This document shows, one piece after another, positions 17,377 to 26,220 of a stretch of DNA of 61,199 bases. The stretch is from Natrialbaceae archaeon (lineage in GTDB: Archaea > Halobacteriota > Halobacteria > Halobacteriales > Natrialbaceae): the NCBI GenBank assembly GCA_003559215.1, contig PWMF01000118.1, positions 1 through 61,199 on the forward strand. Reading direction: 5' to 3'. The notes beneath the pieces are model-generated. The model did not search any database and was not told where the DNA came from. It saw only the letters and a list, made by a program, of their open reading frames with translations. Both the position numbers and the translations under genes were made by a program. The first letter of the stretch is position 1. Each line of letters starts with the position of its first letter.

Positions 17377-20349
17377 ATGTCTCGGTCATCACTCGACCTC
17401 GATCGGCGGGGGTTCCTGAAAGCCGGCGCCGGCGGAACTCTCGCGGCAGCGGTCGGGGGACGAACACTGCTTCAACAGCGCGCCGCTGCCGACGAGGACG
17501 ACGTCGTCGATCCCGACGCAGCGGACGAACTGGTAAAGACCGTCTGTACGCACTGTTCGGTCGGCTGTGGGATACAGATGGCCGTCGAGGAGGACGCGGT
17601 CGTCGGCCAGGAAACCTGGGAGGATAGCCCGGTCAATCGGGGCGGACTCTGCTCGAAGGGTGCGTCGTTGACCCAGTCGGTCAACTCCGAACAACGCCTG
17701 AAGAAGCCGCTGAAGCTCGAAGACGGCGAGTGGACCCAGATGGAGTGGGACACGATCCTCGAGGAGATCACGGGTCGACTCGACGACATTCGCGAGGAGA
17801 CCGGCCCCCACTCCACGATGTGGGTCGGCTCGGCCAAACACAGCAACGAGGCCGCCTACCTGATCCGGAAGCTGGCCGCGTTCTACGGAACGAACAACAT
17901 CGACCACCAGGCGCGGATCTGTCACTCGACGACCGTCGAGGGGATCGCGAACGTCTGGGGCGTCGGCGCCATGACGAACAACTCGAACGACATGCGCAAC
18001 GTCGACGTCAACCTCATCATCGGGCACAACCCGCTCGAGAGCCACCCCGTCGCCTGGCAGTACTTCCAGGAAGCCCAGGAGCGGGGCGGTAAACACATCG
18101 TCGCCGAGCCGCGGTACACGAAAACCGCGGCCGCGTCCGACGACTTCTACCAGTTCCGTTCCGGAACGGACGTCGCGTTCATCTACGGCCTCATCTATCA
18201 CATCGTCAACAACCTCGAGGCCCACGACGAGGAGTTCATCGAGAGCCGCGTGATGGTCGACACCTGGGAGGAGTTCCGCGACGACGTCCTCCCCGAGTAC
18301 GACCTCGAGACCGTCGCCGACATCTGTGGCATCTCCGAGGAGGAGCTGATGGAGCTCGCCGAGGAGCTCGCCGGCGCCGACGTCAGCTGCGTCGAGTGGG
18401 CGATGGGCGGCACCCAGCACAACAACGCGACGGGCAACGTCCGAGCCTACGCGATGCTCAACCTGGCGCTCGGCCACGCCGCCCAGTCGGGCGGCGGCAC
18501 CCCGATCTTCCGGGGCCACGACAACGTCCAGGGCGCGACCGACCTCGGCGTCGACTCGAGTACGCTCCCCGGCTACTACGGGCTCGACGAGAACGCTTGG
18601 GAACACTGGGCCAACGTCTGGACCCAGACCGAGAGCACCTCCGGCGAGGTCGAGTACGACGAGCTGCACGATCGGTTCCACTCGACGGAGCTGATGGAGA
18701 AAAACGGGTTCACTGTCGCCCGCTGGTACGAGGGCGTCCTCGACGACGAGTGGGAGGTCTACCAGCCCGACCCGCTTCGCGCAGCGATCTTCTGGGGGCA
18801 CGGTCTCGCCTCGCTCACCGAGTACAAGAAGGTCCAGCGAGCGGTCAACGAGCTTGATTTCATCGTCAACGTCGACGTCTTCCCGAACCAGGTCGCCGAG
18901 CTGGCCGACGACGACACCGACGTCTACATGCTGCCGGTCTGTACGAACGTCGAGGAAGCCGGCAGCGTCACCAACACCGGCCGACAGGTTCAGTGGCGTT
19001 CGCAGGCGATCGAACCCCGCCACGACTCCCGGACGGACTGGGAGCTGCTATGTCAGTTCGCCGAGCGACTCGGCTTCGGCGAGCACTTCGACTACGACGA
19101 GGTCGAAGACGTCACCCGGGAGTGGAACCTCGGGACGCGATCGGTCGGGTACGTCGGCCAGACGCCGGAGCGACTCAAGGCCCACCAGCAGAACTCCGAG
19201 GTGTTCAGCGCCGAGGACATCCAGGCCGAGGTCGACGAGGACCACGAGCTCCACGGAGAGTACTACGGGCTTCCGTGGCCGTGCTGGCACGAGGACCATC
19301 CCGGAACGCCCATCCTCTACGACGCCTCGCTGCATCCCTCCGAGGGCGGGATGGACTTCCGGGCGAACTGGTGGGACGAGGAGGATCCCGACGTCGATCC
19401 CGAGGATCAGCTCCGGGATCCGTTCGAGCCGGAGTGGTGGGACGGCGAAATCGAGGGCGTCCCGCAGTATCCCATGTTCTCGACGGTACTTCCGGACCCG
19501 GAGAACCCGGCCGCGGCGACGACGCCGATCGAGGGCGCGTTCGACGAGGAGACGTCGGTCGCAGACGTCGCCCAGCAGCTGGCCGACGAGGGGTACGACG
19601 TCGAGGTCGACGACTACGAGGAGTTCGACAACCCACAACCCGACGCCCCGTGGGGCCGCGGTCGGGCCCGGATGAAGGCCTGGAACCTCACCGACGAGAT
19701 CCCGGTCCACCGCGAACCCGCGGTGACGCCCCGGCCCGACCTCGTCGAGGACTTCCCCTGTAACGAACGCGTCGAGGACCACTGGCGGGTCGAACTCGAC
19801 AACGCCGCCGTCCAGCAGGAGAACATCGACGCGGTCGAGGAACTCGTCGACGTCGGCGACGTCGATCCGATGGTGCTCACCTCGGGTCGGCAGGTCGAGC
19901 ACAAGGGTGCCGGCGCGGTAACCCGCAGCACGAAGGGGACCGCCTCGCGGGCCCCGATGATGTACCTCGAGATCCACCCCGAGATCGCGGACGAGATCGA
20001 CGTGGAGGAGGGCGACTGGATCGTCGTCACGACGCCACACGCCGAGATGCTCGTCCAGGCCAGACCGACCGGACGGGTCGCGCCGGACCACGCGTTCGCT
20101 CCCTACCACTGGAGCGGCATTCTCGAGGGCGAGAAGGTCATGGACAGCGTTCCGGACGGGATGGAACCGCTGGTGATCGGCGAGTCGATCAACTGCGGCA
20201 CGGCGCCGGCCTACGACCGCGAAACCCAGATGCAAGAGACCAAGACGACGCTGTGTAACATCCGGGTCGCCGACGACGAGGAGATCCCCGAGCTGTCGGA
20301 TCGACAGATCAGGTGGCAGGAACAGCGCATGGATCGGAACAAGCGATAG
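17377..20349 (+). CDS. fdhA: Tat-exported formate dehydrogenase, molybdopterin (Mo/W) catalytic subunit
   Basis: A 990-residue enzyme of the DMSO-reductase superfamily. The N-terminus is a Tat signal (LDRRGFLKAGAGG), so it acts outside the membrane. Cysteines for one [4Fe-4S] cluster follow (VCTHCSVGC and GGLCSKG). The formate dehydrogenase signature is intact: Cys182-His183 in ARICHSTTVEG, where Cys is the metal ligand in place of selenocysteine, and Arg379 in FRGHDNVQGA. The C-terminal cofactor-binding domain has LTSGRQVEHKGAGAVTRSTK. Insertions rich in Asp/Glu lengthen it. It is followed by a four-cluster ferredoxin subunit, an NrfD-type quinone-linked anchor and a TorD-like chaperone. It should oxidise formate and pass electrons to quinones. 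A different small substrate cannot be excluded without assays. Confidence 0.92.
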   Translation: MSRSSLDLDRRGFLKAGAGGTLAAAVGGRTLLQQRAAADEDDVVDPDAADELVKTVCTHCSVGCGIQMAVEEDAVVGQETWEDSPVNRGGLCSKGASLTQSVNSEQRLKKPLKLEDGEWTQMEWDTILEEITGRLDDIREETGPHSTMWVGSAKHSNEAAYLIRKLAAFYGTNNIDHQARICHSTTVEGIANVWGVGAMTNNSNDMRNVDVNLIIGHNPLESHPVAWQYFQEAQERGGKHIVAEPRYTKTAAASDDFYQFRSGTDVAFIYGLIYHIVNNLEAHDEEFIESRVMVDTWEEFRDDVLPEYDLETVADICGISEEELMELAEELAGADVSCVEWAMGGTQHNNATGNVRAYAMLNLALGHAAQSGGGTPIFRGHDNVQGATDLGVDSSTLPGYYGLDENAWEHWANVWTQTESTSGEVEYDELHDRFHSTELMEKNGFTVARWYEGVLDDEWEVYQPDPLRAAIFWGHGLASLTEYKKVQRAVNELDFIVNVDVFPNQVAELADDDTDVYMLPVCTNVEEAGSVTNTGRQVQWRSQAIEPRHDSRTDWELLCQFAERLGFGEHFDYDEVEDVTREWNLGTRSVGYVGQTPERLKAHQQNSEVFSAEDIQAEVDEDHELHGEYYGLPWPCWHEDHPGTPILYDASLHPSEGGMDFRANWWDEEDPDVDPEDQLRDPFEPEWWDGEIEGVPQYPMFSTVLPDPENPAAATTPIEGAFDEETSVADVAQQLADEGYDVEVDDYEEFDNPQPDAPWGRGRARMKAWNLTDEIPVHREPAVTPRPDLVEDFPCNERVEDHWRVELDNAAVQQENIDAVEELVDVGDVDPMVLTSGRQVEHKGAGAVTRSTKGTASRAPMMYLEIHPEIADEIDVEEGDWIVVTTPHAEMLVQARPTGRVAPDHAFAPYHWSGILEGEKVMDSVPDGMEPLVIGESINCGTAPAYDRETQMQETKTTLCNIRVADDEEIPELSDRQIRWQEQRMDRNKR

Positions 20350-20360
20350 GTGAGACCAAA

Positions 20361-20963
20361 ATGAGCACACAAGAATCTAACAGCGGACCGGCACGAGTCA
20401 TTCCGAACTGGGAATCCTGTATCGACTGCGGCGCCTGCGAGGTCGCCTGTCAGCGGACCTGGGACCTCCCGCCGGAGAGCGACCGTATCCAGGTCGTCGC
20501 GCTCGGTCACGGGACCGAGGAGGAGACGAACAAGCCGATGCAGTGTTACAACTGCGTCGAGGCACCCTGCGTCGAGGTCTGTCCGACCGACGCGTTGCGC
20601 ATCCGCGACAGTGGCAGCGTCCGCGTCAAAGCCGATATGTGTATCGGCTGTCACTACTGCGGCGTCGGCTGTCCGTTCGGCGCTCCGCAGTACCCGGACG
20701 CCGAGGTTCCCGAGGCCGAGGAGGCCAAACCGATGGGATCCCGAAGCGACGGCCTGATGGACAAGTGTACCACCTGCGAGCCGCGCCAGGAGGAGGGGCT
20801 CGAGCCCGCCTGTTCCTCGGAGTGTCCAACCGACGCCTTGCTGTTTGGCACGCCCGAGCAGCTCTCCGAGAAGCTCGACGAGGACGGCGTCTCGACGCCG
20901 TTCTCCGACGACGCCGCCGAGATCGTCTTCGGCGAGGACGCGGACGAAATCATGGGGGACTAA
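20361..20963 (+). CDS. fdhB: Formate dehydrogenase iron-sulfur subunit (four [4Fe-4S] clusters)
   Basis: A 200-residue ferredoxin-like subunit of the DmsB/PsrB/FdhB type. Four cysteine sets are visible: CIDCGACEVACQRT, CYNCVEAPCVEVCP, CIGCHYCGVGCP and CTTC with CSSECP. It has no signal peptide of its own, so it is expected to ride out with the Tat-exported FdhA. The frame is open back to 20313, but the ATG at 20361 gives the family-typical start and follows the fdhA stop by 11 bases. It wires FdhA to the NrfD anchor. Confidence 0.92.
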   Translation: MSTQESNSGPARVIPNWESCIDCGACEVACQRTWDLPPESDRIQVVALGHGTEEETNKPMQCYNCVEAPCVEVCPTDALRIRDSGSVRVKADMCIGCHYCGVGCPFGAPQYPDAEVPEAEEAKPMGSRSDGLMDKCTTCEPRQEEGLEPACSSECPTDALLFGTPEQLSEKLDEDGVSTPFSDDAAEIVFGEDADEIMGD

Positions 20964-20969
20964 CCGCCG

Positions 20970-22076
20970 ATGCCAACCGAAGTCACGTTCGAGCTTCCGT
21001 ACTCCCAATGGAACTGGCAGATCGGCGTCTACATCGCGATGATCGGGATCGCCAGCGGGGCGTACTTGACGGGGTACGTCGCCGACCTGCTGGCTTCGCG
21101 ACGGGACGCCCGCGGACACGGGCAGGTCGCGAAGTACGGCTACCTGGTCGGGCTACTCGGGCTGGTCATCGGTCCGCCGATCCTGCTGTCGCACCTCGCG
21201 ACGCCGTTCCGGGCGATGCTGATTCCGCTAACGATGACAAACTTCGACTCGTGGATGACCCTCGGCGCGTACCTGCTCGGCGGCCTCGGGCTGGGTGCGT
21301 TCCTGATGTTCGCCTGGGTCGCGTTCGGACGGGACCGACCGCACGCGCCCGATCGAGCCGACTCCGGCGCCGTCGCGGCCGACGGCGGAACCGAGCGCGA
21401 CGCCGCCAGGGCCGCGACGACCGACGGGACTGAGGGACTGCGCGGCGTCGCCGACCGCGTCGGACTGCTCGACCTCGTCGACTCGATCGCCGACACCACT
21501 CGCCCCCCGGAGACGGTTCGGCTCGCGATCGGCGGCGTGTTCTCGATCGCCGCGGCCGGCGTCCTGGTCTACTCGGCGATGGCCTACGGCTCCGGAATGA
21601 CCGAACGGGTCCCGCTGTGGGACAAGACGTTCCTGCTCCCGGTCCAGATCTTCGGCGGCCTCGGCGTGGGACTGGCCGGAGCGGTCGGCCTGGCGGCGCT
21701 GGCCGGTCGAAACCCCGGCCGTGCGATCCGGCAGTACTCGCTTGCGACCGCCGGACTGCTGGCGGCGACGCTGGCGATGGTCGTCGCGACGATCGTCCTG
21801 CTGCCCGAGCAGAGCCCCGCAGCGGAGCCGGCGATCGACAACCTGCTCACCACCTACGCCGTTCCGTTCATCGGTCTCGCCGTAATCGGCGGACTGGTCG
21901 TGCCGATCCTGCTGTCGGTCGGTGCGGTCGTCGGCCAGCGACGCGACGCCCTCTCGCCGACGGCGGCCACGGCGTCGTACGCTACCGTCGCGCTCCTCGC
22001 GGTCGTCGGAAAGATCGCGCTGGCGCTGAGTTACCTGCTCGCCGCCGAGTTCGAACCGCTCGTTCTCCCGCTGTAG
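20970..22076 (+). CDS. NrfD/PsrC-type membrane anchor of the formate dehydrogenase
   Basis: A 368-residue integral membrane protein with about eight or nine helices, beginning with the amphipathic stretch TEVTFELPYSQWNWQIGVY seen in NrfD proteins. Such subunits exchange electrons with membrane quinones without haem. An acidic loop of ~60 residues (residues ~125-185, rich in Asp, Ala, Arg) interrupts the helices and is unusual in length. It starts six bases after the ferredoxin subunit stop, so the three genes form one operon. Confidence 0.88.
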   Translation: MPTEVTFELPYSQWNWQIGVYIAMIGIASGAYLTGYVADLLASRRDARGHGQVAKYGYLVGLLGLVIGPPILLSHLATPFRAMLIPLTMTNFDSWMTLGAYLLGGLGLGAFLMFAWVAFGRDRPHAPDRADSGAVAADGGTERDAARAATTDGTEGLRGVADRVGLLDLVDSIADTTRPPETVRLAIGGVFSIAAAGVLVYSAMAYGSGMTERVPLWDKTFLLPVQIFGGLGVGLAGAVGLAALAGRNPGRAIRQYSLATAGLLAATLAMVVATIVLLPEQSPAAEPAIDNLLTTYAVPFIGLAVIGGLVVPILLSVGAVVGQRRDALSPTAATASYATVALLAVVGKIALALSYLLAAEFEPLVLPL

Positions 22077-22094
22077 GCGGGTTCGAGCCAACCG

Positions 22095-22100
22095 TTTTAA
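22095..22100 (+). promoter_or_regulatory. TATA box before the TorD-like gene
   Basis: TTTTAA lies ~31 bases before the ATG at 22126, so the chaperone gene may have its own leaderless promoter in addition to read-through from the fdh genes. Confidence 0.45.
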
Positions 22101-22125
22101 CCCGATCTACCCCCTGTTACCCAGT

Positions 22126-22761
22126 ATGACACGAACGAGCGATCCCACGAACGAGCTCGCGGATCTGTACGCGTTTCTCTCCGGTGTCCTCGCGGATCCG
22201 CCCGACGAAACGGCCGTCGAACGGCTCAGCGCCGAACAGCTTCCGCGGCAGGCGTCGCCCCAGGCGCTCGACACCGGCTACCAGCTACTCGACAAGTGGC
22301 GGGCCAGGGTCGACGACCCCGAGGAGGAGGCGACGGAGCTGAATCGAGTTCACACTCGACTGTTCGTCGGACCGCGCCCACGGATGCAGATCCACGAGTC
22401 CTGGTACGCCGACGACTACCTCGGCGAGCCGCTCGCGGCCGTCAAGAGCTCCTACCGCGACCTCGGCATCCGGCCGTCGACGGAGCTCCGCGAGGAGGCC
22501 GACCACGCCGCCGTCGAACTGGCCGCCCTCGAGATCCTGGCTCGCGGGGGAAACGACGAGTACCGACGGGCCTTCCTGCAGGCCCACGGCTGGTGGCTGC
22601 GGGAGCTGGCCCGCGACATCCAGGAGATGACCGATAACCCCTTCTACGAGGGTGTCGGCTGGCTGCTCGAGGGGGTCTTCCAGGCCGACACCTACCTGCT
22701 CGGCCTCGACCCCGACGACCTCTCGCCGGGCTACGGGCAGCTCTCGACGAACGGCGAGTAG
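22126..22761 (+). CDS. TorD/DmsD-family maturation chaperone for the Mo/W enzyme
   Basis: A 211-residue, all-helical acidic protein of the TorD family. Typical features are an N-terminal helix with LYAFLSGVLADPP, the central RLFVGPRPRMQIHESWY segment (position of the family's conserved P-x-E-S-x-Y motif) and a C-terminal helix ending near FQADTYLLGLD. These proteins bind the Tat signal of molybdoenzymes and hold them until the cofactor is inserted. Its place after fdhA-fdhB-nrfD makes FdhA the likely client. Confidence 0.88.
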   Translation: MTRTSDPTNELADLYAFLSGVLADPPDETAVERLSAEQLPRQASPQALDTGYQLLDKWRARVDDPEEEATELNRVHTRLFVGPRPRMQIHESWYADDYLGEPLAAVKSSYRDLGIRPSTELREEADHAAVELAALEILARGGNDEYRRAFLQAHGWWLRELARDIQEMTDNPFYEGVGWLLEGVFQADTYLLGLDPDDLSPGYGQLSTNGE

Positions 22762-22819
22762 CGCCGCTCTTCTCCGATCGACACAACGCGCCGCGATCGC
22801 ACAGAATCAGTAGCCGACG

Positions 22820-24559
22820 CTACAACTCCTCGAGGTCGAGTCGCTCCAGGGTTCGATCGGTCGGGACGCCGTCGTCCCACCCCCGGCGTTCGTAGTACCG
22901 CTCGAGAGTCTCTTCGAAGCCGGCCGCGTCGATGGCTGCGCCGTCGTTGGGGCCGCCCTCGAGCGGTTCCGTGAGCCGCTGGGGAAGCGTATCGTCCTCC
23001 CGGGTGAATCCCTCGCGACAGTTGAAGAGTCGGATCAGCGTCCAGATGCGCTCGCCGACCCGACGGAGCTCGTCGGGGTCGTACTCGCGATCGATGGCTG
23101 CGAGCCAGTCGGCGCCCAGCGTCGCCGAGAGCGCCTCGCCGAAGAAGTCGTCGGCAATCAGGCTCCAGAGCACAGCGCGGCGGTCCTGCTCGGCGATCAC
23201 CCTGTTCACGCGGTCGACGTCGCTCCAGTCGGTACCGCCCAGCGCCTCGACCTCCACCGGCCGCGCGCGGCGGTGGCAGGCGCCCCGATCGCTGGTCGCG
23301 TAGGCCAGCGCCATCGCGGACGCGCCGCGGGGATCGTAGGCCGGCAGCGCCATTCCCTTTACCGAGGGGATCAGGTCGTCGCCGCCGTACTCGGCCGCGG
23401 CCGCGTCGACGCCGTCGGCCAGCGCGTCCCCGAGCGGGCTCGAGCGGTGGGCGATCTCCTCGATCAGCTCGCGGGCGCCGGCCTCGTCGCCGAACTCGAG
23501 GTCGCGATCGATCAGGCCGGTCTCGCTCGCGCGGATCGCCCAGGCCACGGCGTTCCCCCCCGAGATGACGTCGAGTGCGAGCCGATCGCAGACCGATCCC
23601 AGGGTGGCGACGGCGTCGAAGTCGTCGATTCCCAGACCCGCGCCCAGCGAGATCGGGGTCGATCCCCGCGGGACGCTCTCGCCGTCGTCGCTCTCGACCT
23701 GGAACCCGCCCGGCACCGGCTCGTCGGCTCGCTCGCGGTCGTGGGCGGCGTCGCGGACGGCTTCGATCCCGATCCCGTCGGCGCCGTCGAACCGTCCCTC
23801 CTGCCAGCCGCGCGTCGGGAGGACGCCGACCTCGTTCGCGAAGTCGAGCGTCTCGACGGTCTCGCTGGCGGCCTGCCAGCGGCCGGTGTCGTCGGTCGCG
23901 AACGCCTCCTCGTACCGCCGGTGGAGTTCGCGGAGCTCCGCGTCGAGTTCGGGCGGATCGCCGCGGGCGACTATCGCCTTCAGTCGCTTCGCGCCCATCA
24001 CCGCACCCGCGCCGCCCCGGCCGGCGTGGTGGTCGCCCCCGTCGGAGGCGATCGTCGCGTAGGAGACGCCGTTCTCGCCGGCGGGGCCGATACAGGCGAC
24101 CGCTGCCTTGCCCGCTCGCTCGTCGGTCTCGCGGGCGTCGAGCCCCCACCAGTTCTCGGCCGATGTGATCGATACCTCGCCGTCTTCGATCTCGAGTCTG
24201 ACGGGACGGTCCGCCCGGCCGGTGACGAGGATCCCGACGTGGTCCTCGAGCGAGCCTGCGAGCCGTCCGGCCATCGAACCACCGGCGTAGGAGTCGAGAA
24301 AGGCCCCGGTCAGCGGTGATTTGGTGACGACGACGGAGCGTTGCTCGCCGGGCAGGAGACCGGTCAGCGGACCGGTGAGAAACAGCAGGACGTTCTCGTC
24401 GCCCAGCGGGTCCGCGCCCGGCTCAAGCTCCTCGTAGAGGTAGCGGGCACCGAGTCCCTTTCCGCCGACGTACTTTCGGCGCCACGACTCCGGTACCGGT
24501 TCGGACGCGACGGACTCGGCCGCGAGATCGACGCGGACGAGAGTCTCCCCCGTTTCCAT
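22820..24559 (-). CDS. Aldehyde ferredoxin oxidoreductase homologue lacking its [4Fe-4S] ligands
   Basis: A 579-residue AOR-family protein. Pterin-binding segments are clear: KSPLTGAFLDSYAGG (~80-94), GRGGAGAVMGAKRLKAIV (~180-197), DRLALD (325-330, the family DxxGLD) and ATSDRGACHRR (~421-431). Family members hold a cluster with CxxCxxxC plus a later Cys in DxxGLC. Here only four Cys exist (156, 324, 428, 514). The expected CxxCxxxC region (~270-290) has none, and the DxxGLC position reads WSLIAD (465-470). Electron transfer by the usual route should be impossible, so it may be a non-redox or altered paralogue. The start is the ATG at 24559; the frame extends further upstream in a basic, non-coding-like stretch. 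It faces the fdh operon convergently. Confidence 0.88.
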   Translation of the reverse strand: METGETLVRVDLAAESVASEPVPESWRRKYVGGKGLGARYLYEELEPGADPLGDENVLLFLTGPLTGLLPGEQRSVVVTKSPLTGAFLDSYAGGSMAGRLAGSLEDHVGILVTGRADRPVRLEIEDGEVSITSAENWWGLDARETDERAGKAAVACIGPAGENGVSYATIASDGGDHHAGRGGAGAVMGAKRLKAIVARGDPPELDAELRELHRRYEEAFATDDTGRWQAASETVETLDFANEVGVLPTRGWQEGRFDGADGIGIEAVRDAAHDRERADEPVPGGFQVESDDGESVPRGSTPISLGAGLGIDDFDAVATLGSVCDRLALDVISGGNAVAWAIRASETGLIDRDLEFGDEAGARELIEEIAHRSSPLGDALADGVDAAAAEYGGDDLIPSVKGMALPAYDPRGASAMALAYATSDRGACHRRARPVEVEALGGTDWSDVDRVNRVIAEQDRRAVLWSLIADDFFGEALSATLGADWLAAIDREYDPDELRRVGERIWTLIRLFNCREGFTREDDTLPQRLTEPLEGGPNDGAAIDAAGFEETLERYYERRGWDDGVPTDRTLERLDLEEL

Positions 24560-24626
24560 GCAGTCCCGTAATCGTAACCGCCGAGCGATAGTTAAAGCTC
24601 TCGGCTGCGAACGCCGCCGCTCGGAC

Positions 24627-25352
24627 TCAGACGACGTCGACGACCCGATCCTCGAGCAACTGCGCGAGAACGACCCGGGACACATCTCGGCGCTCACGGA
24701 TTTCGCCGGCGATCTCTCGGGCCGTCTCCTCGAGTTCGGGCGTGTCGACCATGTTCACGAGCGGGATCACCGTTGCGCCGTCGGGGACGTCCTTGCACCC
24801 GCCCCGGTCGCTCGTTACCACGGTCGCGACGTCGCTCGCCGAGATCCGATCGCTGGGCTCGAGGTCGGTGATCGCCGCGACCCGCTCGGGGCGATGGACG
24901 TGCTCCTCGTCGAGGCACTCGCCGACGATCTTCGCGCTCGCGATCGGGACGACGACGTCGGTCGCGGTCGGAAGCTGGGGCTCGTCGTCGTTCGGCGCCT
25001 TGAACCAGCGGGTGCGGGCGCCGTCGGCCTTGACGACTACCGACGTCTCCGGCCTGAGTTCAGTCACGAAGTCGTCGACCGTTTCGGGATCGTAGCCGAG
25101 ATAGCGGTCCGATCCTTCGCGGCCGGCGACGAGACCGATCGGCCACGACTCGGCCGACTCGATCGCCTCGAGCGGGCGATCCGTGACGATCACGTCCTCG
25201 ACCTGCTCCTCGAACGGCGGGATGCGAACGGTGGCGGTGACGACCGCGCGCTCGAGTCGATCCGCGAGCGCGTACAGCGTCGACTTCTTGCCGCCCGCGC
25301 CGACGACGGAGGTGACGTTACCGCGAGCGGTCAGCGCCTCGGGAAGATCCAT
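24627..25352 (-). CDS. yqeC: YqeC-like P-loop protein linked to Mo/Se cofactor enzymes
   Basis: A 241-residue protein with an N-terminal P-loop GAGGKKST (residues ~16-23 from the chosen start), a Thr-rich strand (VVTATVR), VVVKADGARTRWFK in the middle and a conserved-looking IPLVNMVD near the C-terminus. This layout matches the YqeC family, first described beside selenium-dependent molybdenum hydroxylases. Its location beside the AOR-like gene and near formate dehydrogenase fits a role in Mo/W cofactor handling, but the biochemical step is unknown. A GTG at 25382 would add ten residues; the ATG at 25352 is preferred because the P-loop strand then follows a normal N-terminus. Confidence 0.7.
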   Translation of the reverse strand: MDLPEALTARGNVTSVVGAGGKKSTLYALADRLERAVVTATVRIPPFEEQVEDVIVTDRPLEAIESAESWPIGLVAGREGSDRYLGYDPETVDDFVTELRPETSVVVKADGARTRWFKAPNDDEPQLPTATDVVVPIASAKIVGECLDEEHVHRPERVAAITDLEPSDRISASDVATVVTSDRGGCKDVPDGATVIPLVNMVDTPELEETAREIAGEIRERRDVSRVVLAQLLEDRVVDVV

Positions 25353-25489
25353 ATCGATACCGAAGCATCGGAGCGGTCGCACTTGTAGCTGCGTGTCCAG
25401 CCGAGCGCGACGCCGGCGGGAGTCGCGTCGGCTGGCCCGCGCCCGTCGTCTCGTCCACGCGATCGTCGAGGATGCTCGAGCTCCTGCCG

Positions 25490-26038
25490 CTAGTCGTCGT
25501 CATCGTCATCGTCGTCGTCTTCGTCGTCGTCATCATCGTCGTCGTCATCATCGTCGTCGTCATCATCGTTCGCTTCATCCTCCTCGTCTTCCTCGTCGTC
25601 GTCCGCCTCGTCCTCATCGTCGTCATCGTCGTCGCCCCCTTCATCGTCCGCCTCGTCGTCAGTCGACGATTCGTTTCCGTCGGTTTCGTTGCCGTCGGTC
25701 TCGTTGTCGTCGTCCTCGAGGTCGTCCCAGTCGAGTTCTTCCGTCTCGTCGTCGTCGTCACCGCCTCCGTCGTCGTCATCGTCGTCGCCCCCTTCATCGT
25801 CCGCCTCGTCGTCCGAATCGGTGGCGTCGATCATCTCGGAGGGATCGTCCTCGAGCCCCGGCAGGTCCTCGGTCTCCGCGTCCGTCTCGGCGCTCGAGGT
25901 GTCGCCGCTGACTCCGAGCCCGAGGGTAACCCCGGCGATCGTCATCCCGAAGACGACGAGGACGGCAACCGTCGTAACGAGCAGCGCTCCGACGGATCCC
26001 CCGTCCGGCTCCCGGTCGTACCCGCGCGTTCCCGACAT
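25490..26038 (-). CDS. Single-span membrane protein with an Asp-rich low-complexity tail
   Basis: A 182-residue protein: ~13 hydrophilic residues, one membrane helix (VGALLVTTVAVLVVFGMTI, residues ~14-35), then a tail of ~140 residues composed almost entirely of Asp, Glu, Gly, Asn and Thr, ending in long Asp runs encoded by GAC repeats. NET/DGNE triplets in the middle could be N-glycosylation sites if the tail is outside. The ATG at 26038 puts the helix in a typical signal-anchor position. The repetitive DNA makes the exact length prone to variation or assembly error. Function unknown; a surface-charge or cation-binding role is only a guess. Confidence 0.65.
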   Translation of the reverse strand: MSGTRGYDREPDGGSVGALLVTTVAVLVVFGMTIAGVTLGLGVSGDTSSAETDAETEDLPGLEDDPSEMIDATDSDDEADDEGGDDDDDDGGGDDDDETEELDWDDLEDDDNETDGNETDGNESSTDDEADDEGGDDDDDDEDEADDDEEDEEDEANDDDDDDDDDDDDDDDEDDDDDDDDD

Positions 26039-26220
26039 CGTACTCGACGTACACACCCTGACCGGTATTGTTAAGCACCGCAAACCCTCGGTCGTCCGAC
26101 GCGTGACAATGGTGTCGACCGGTCGGCCCCGAGTCGCCGGACGTAGGCGGCGACTACCCGAGGCGGTCGCCGGGTTCCGGGACCGAAACGACTACCGGGT
26201 CGCGTTCGTACCACCGACCC

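Noticed and set aside
25490..25820. Dense trinucleotide repeats that could be taken for a repeat array or CRISPR
   Set aside because: The period is three bases and stays in frame as Asp/Glu codons; there are no spacers.
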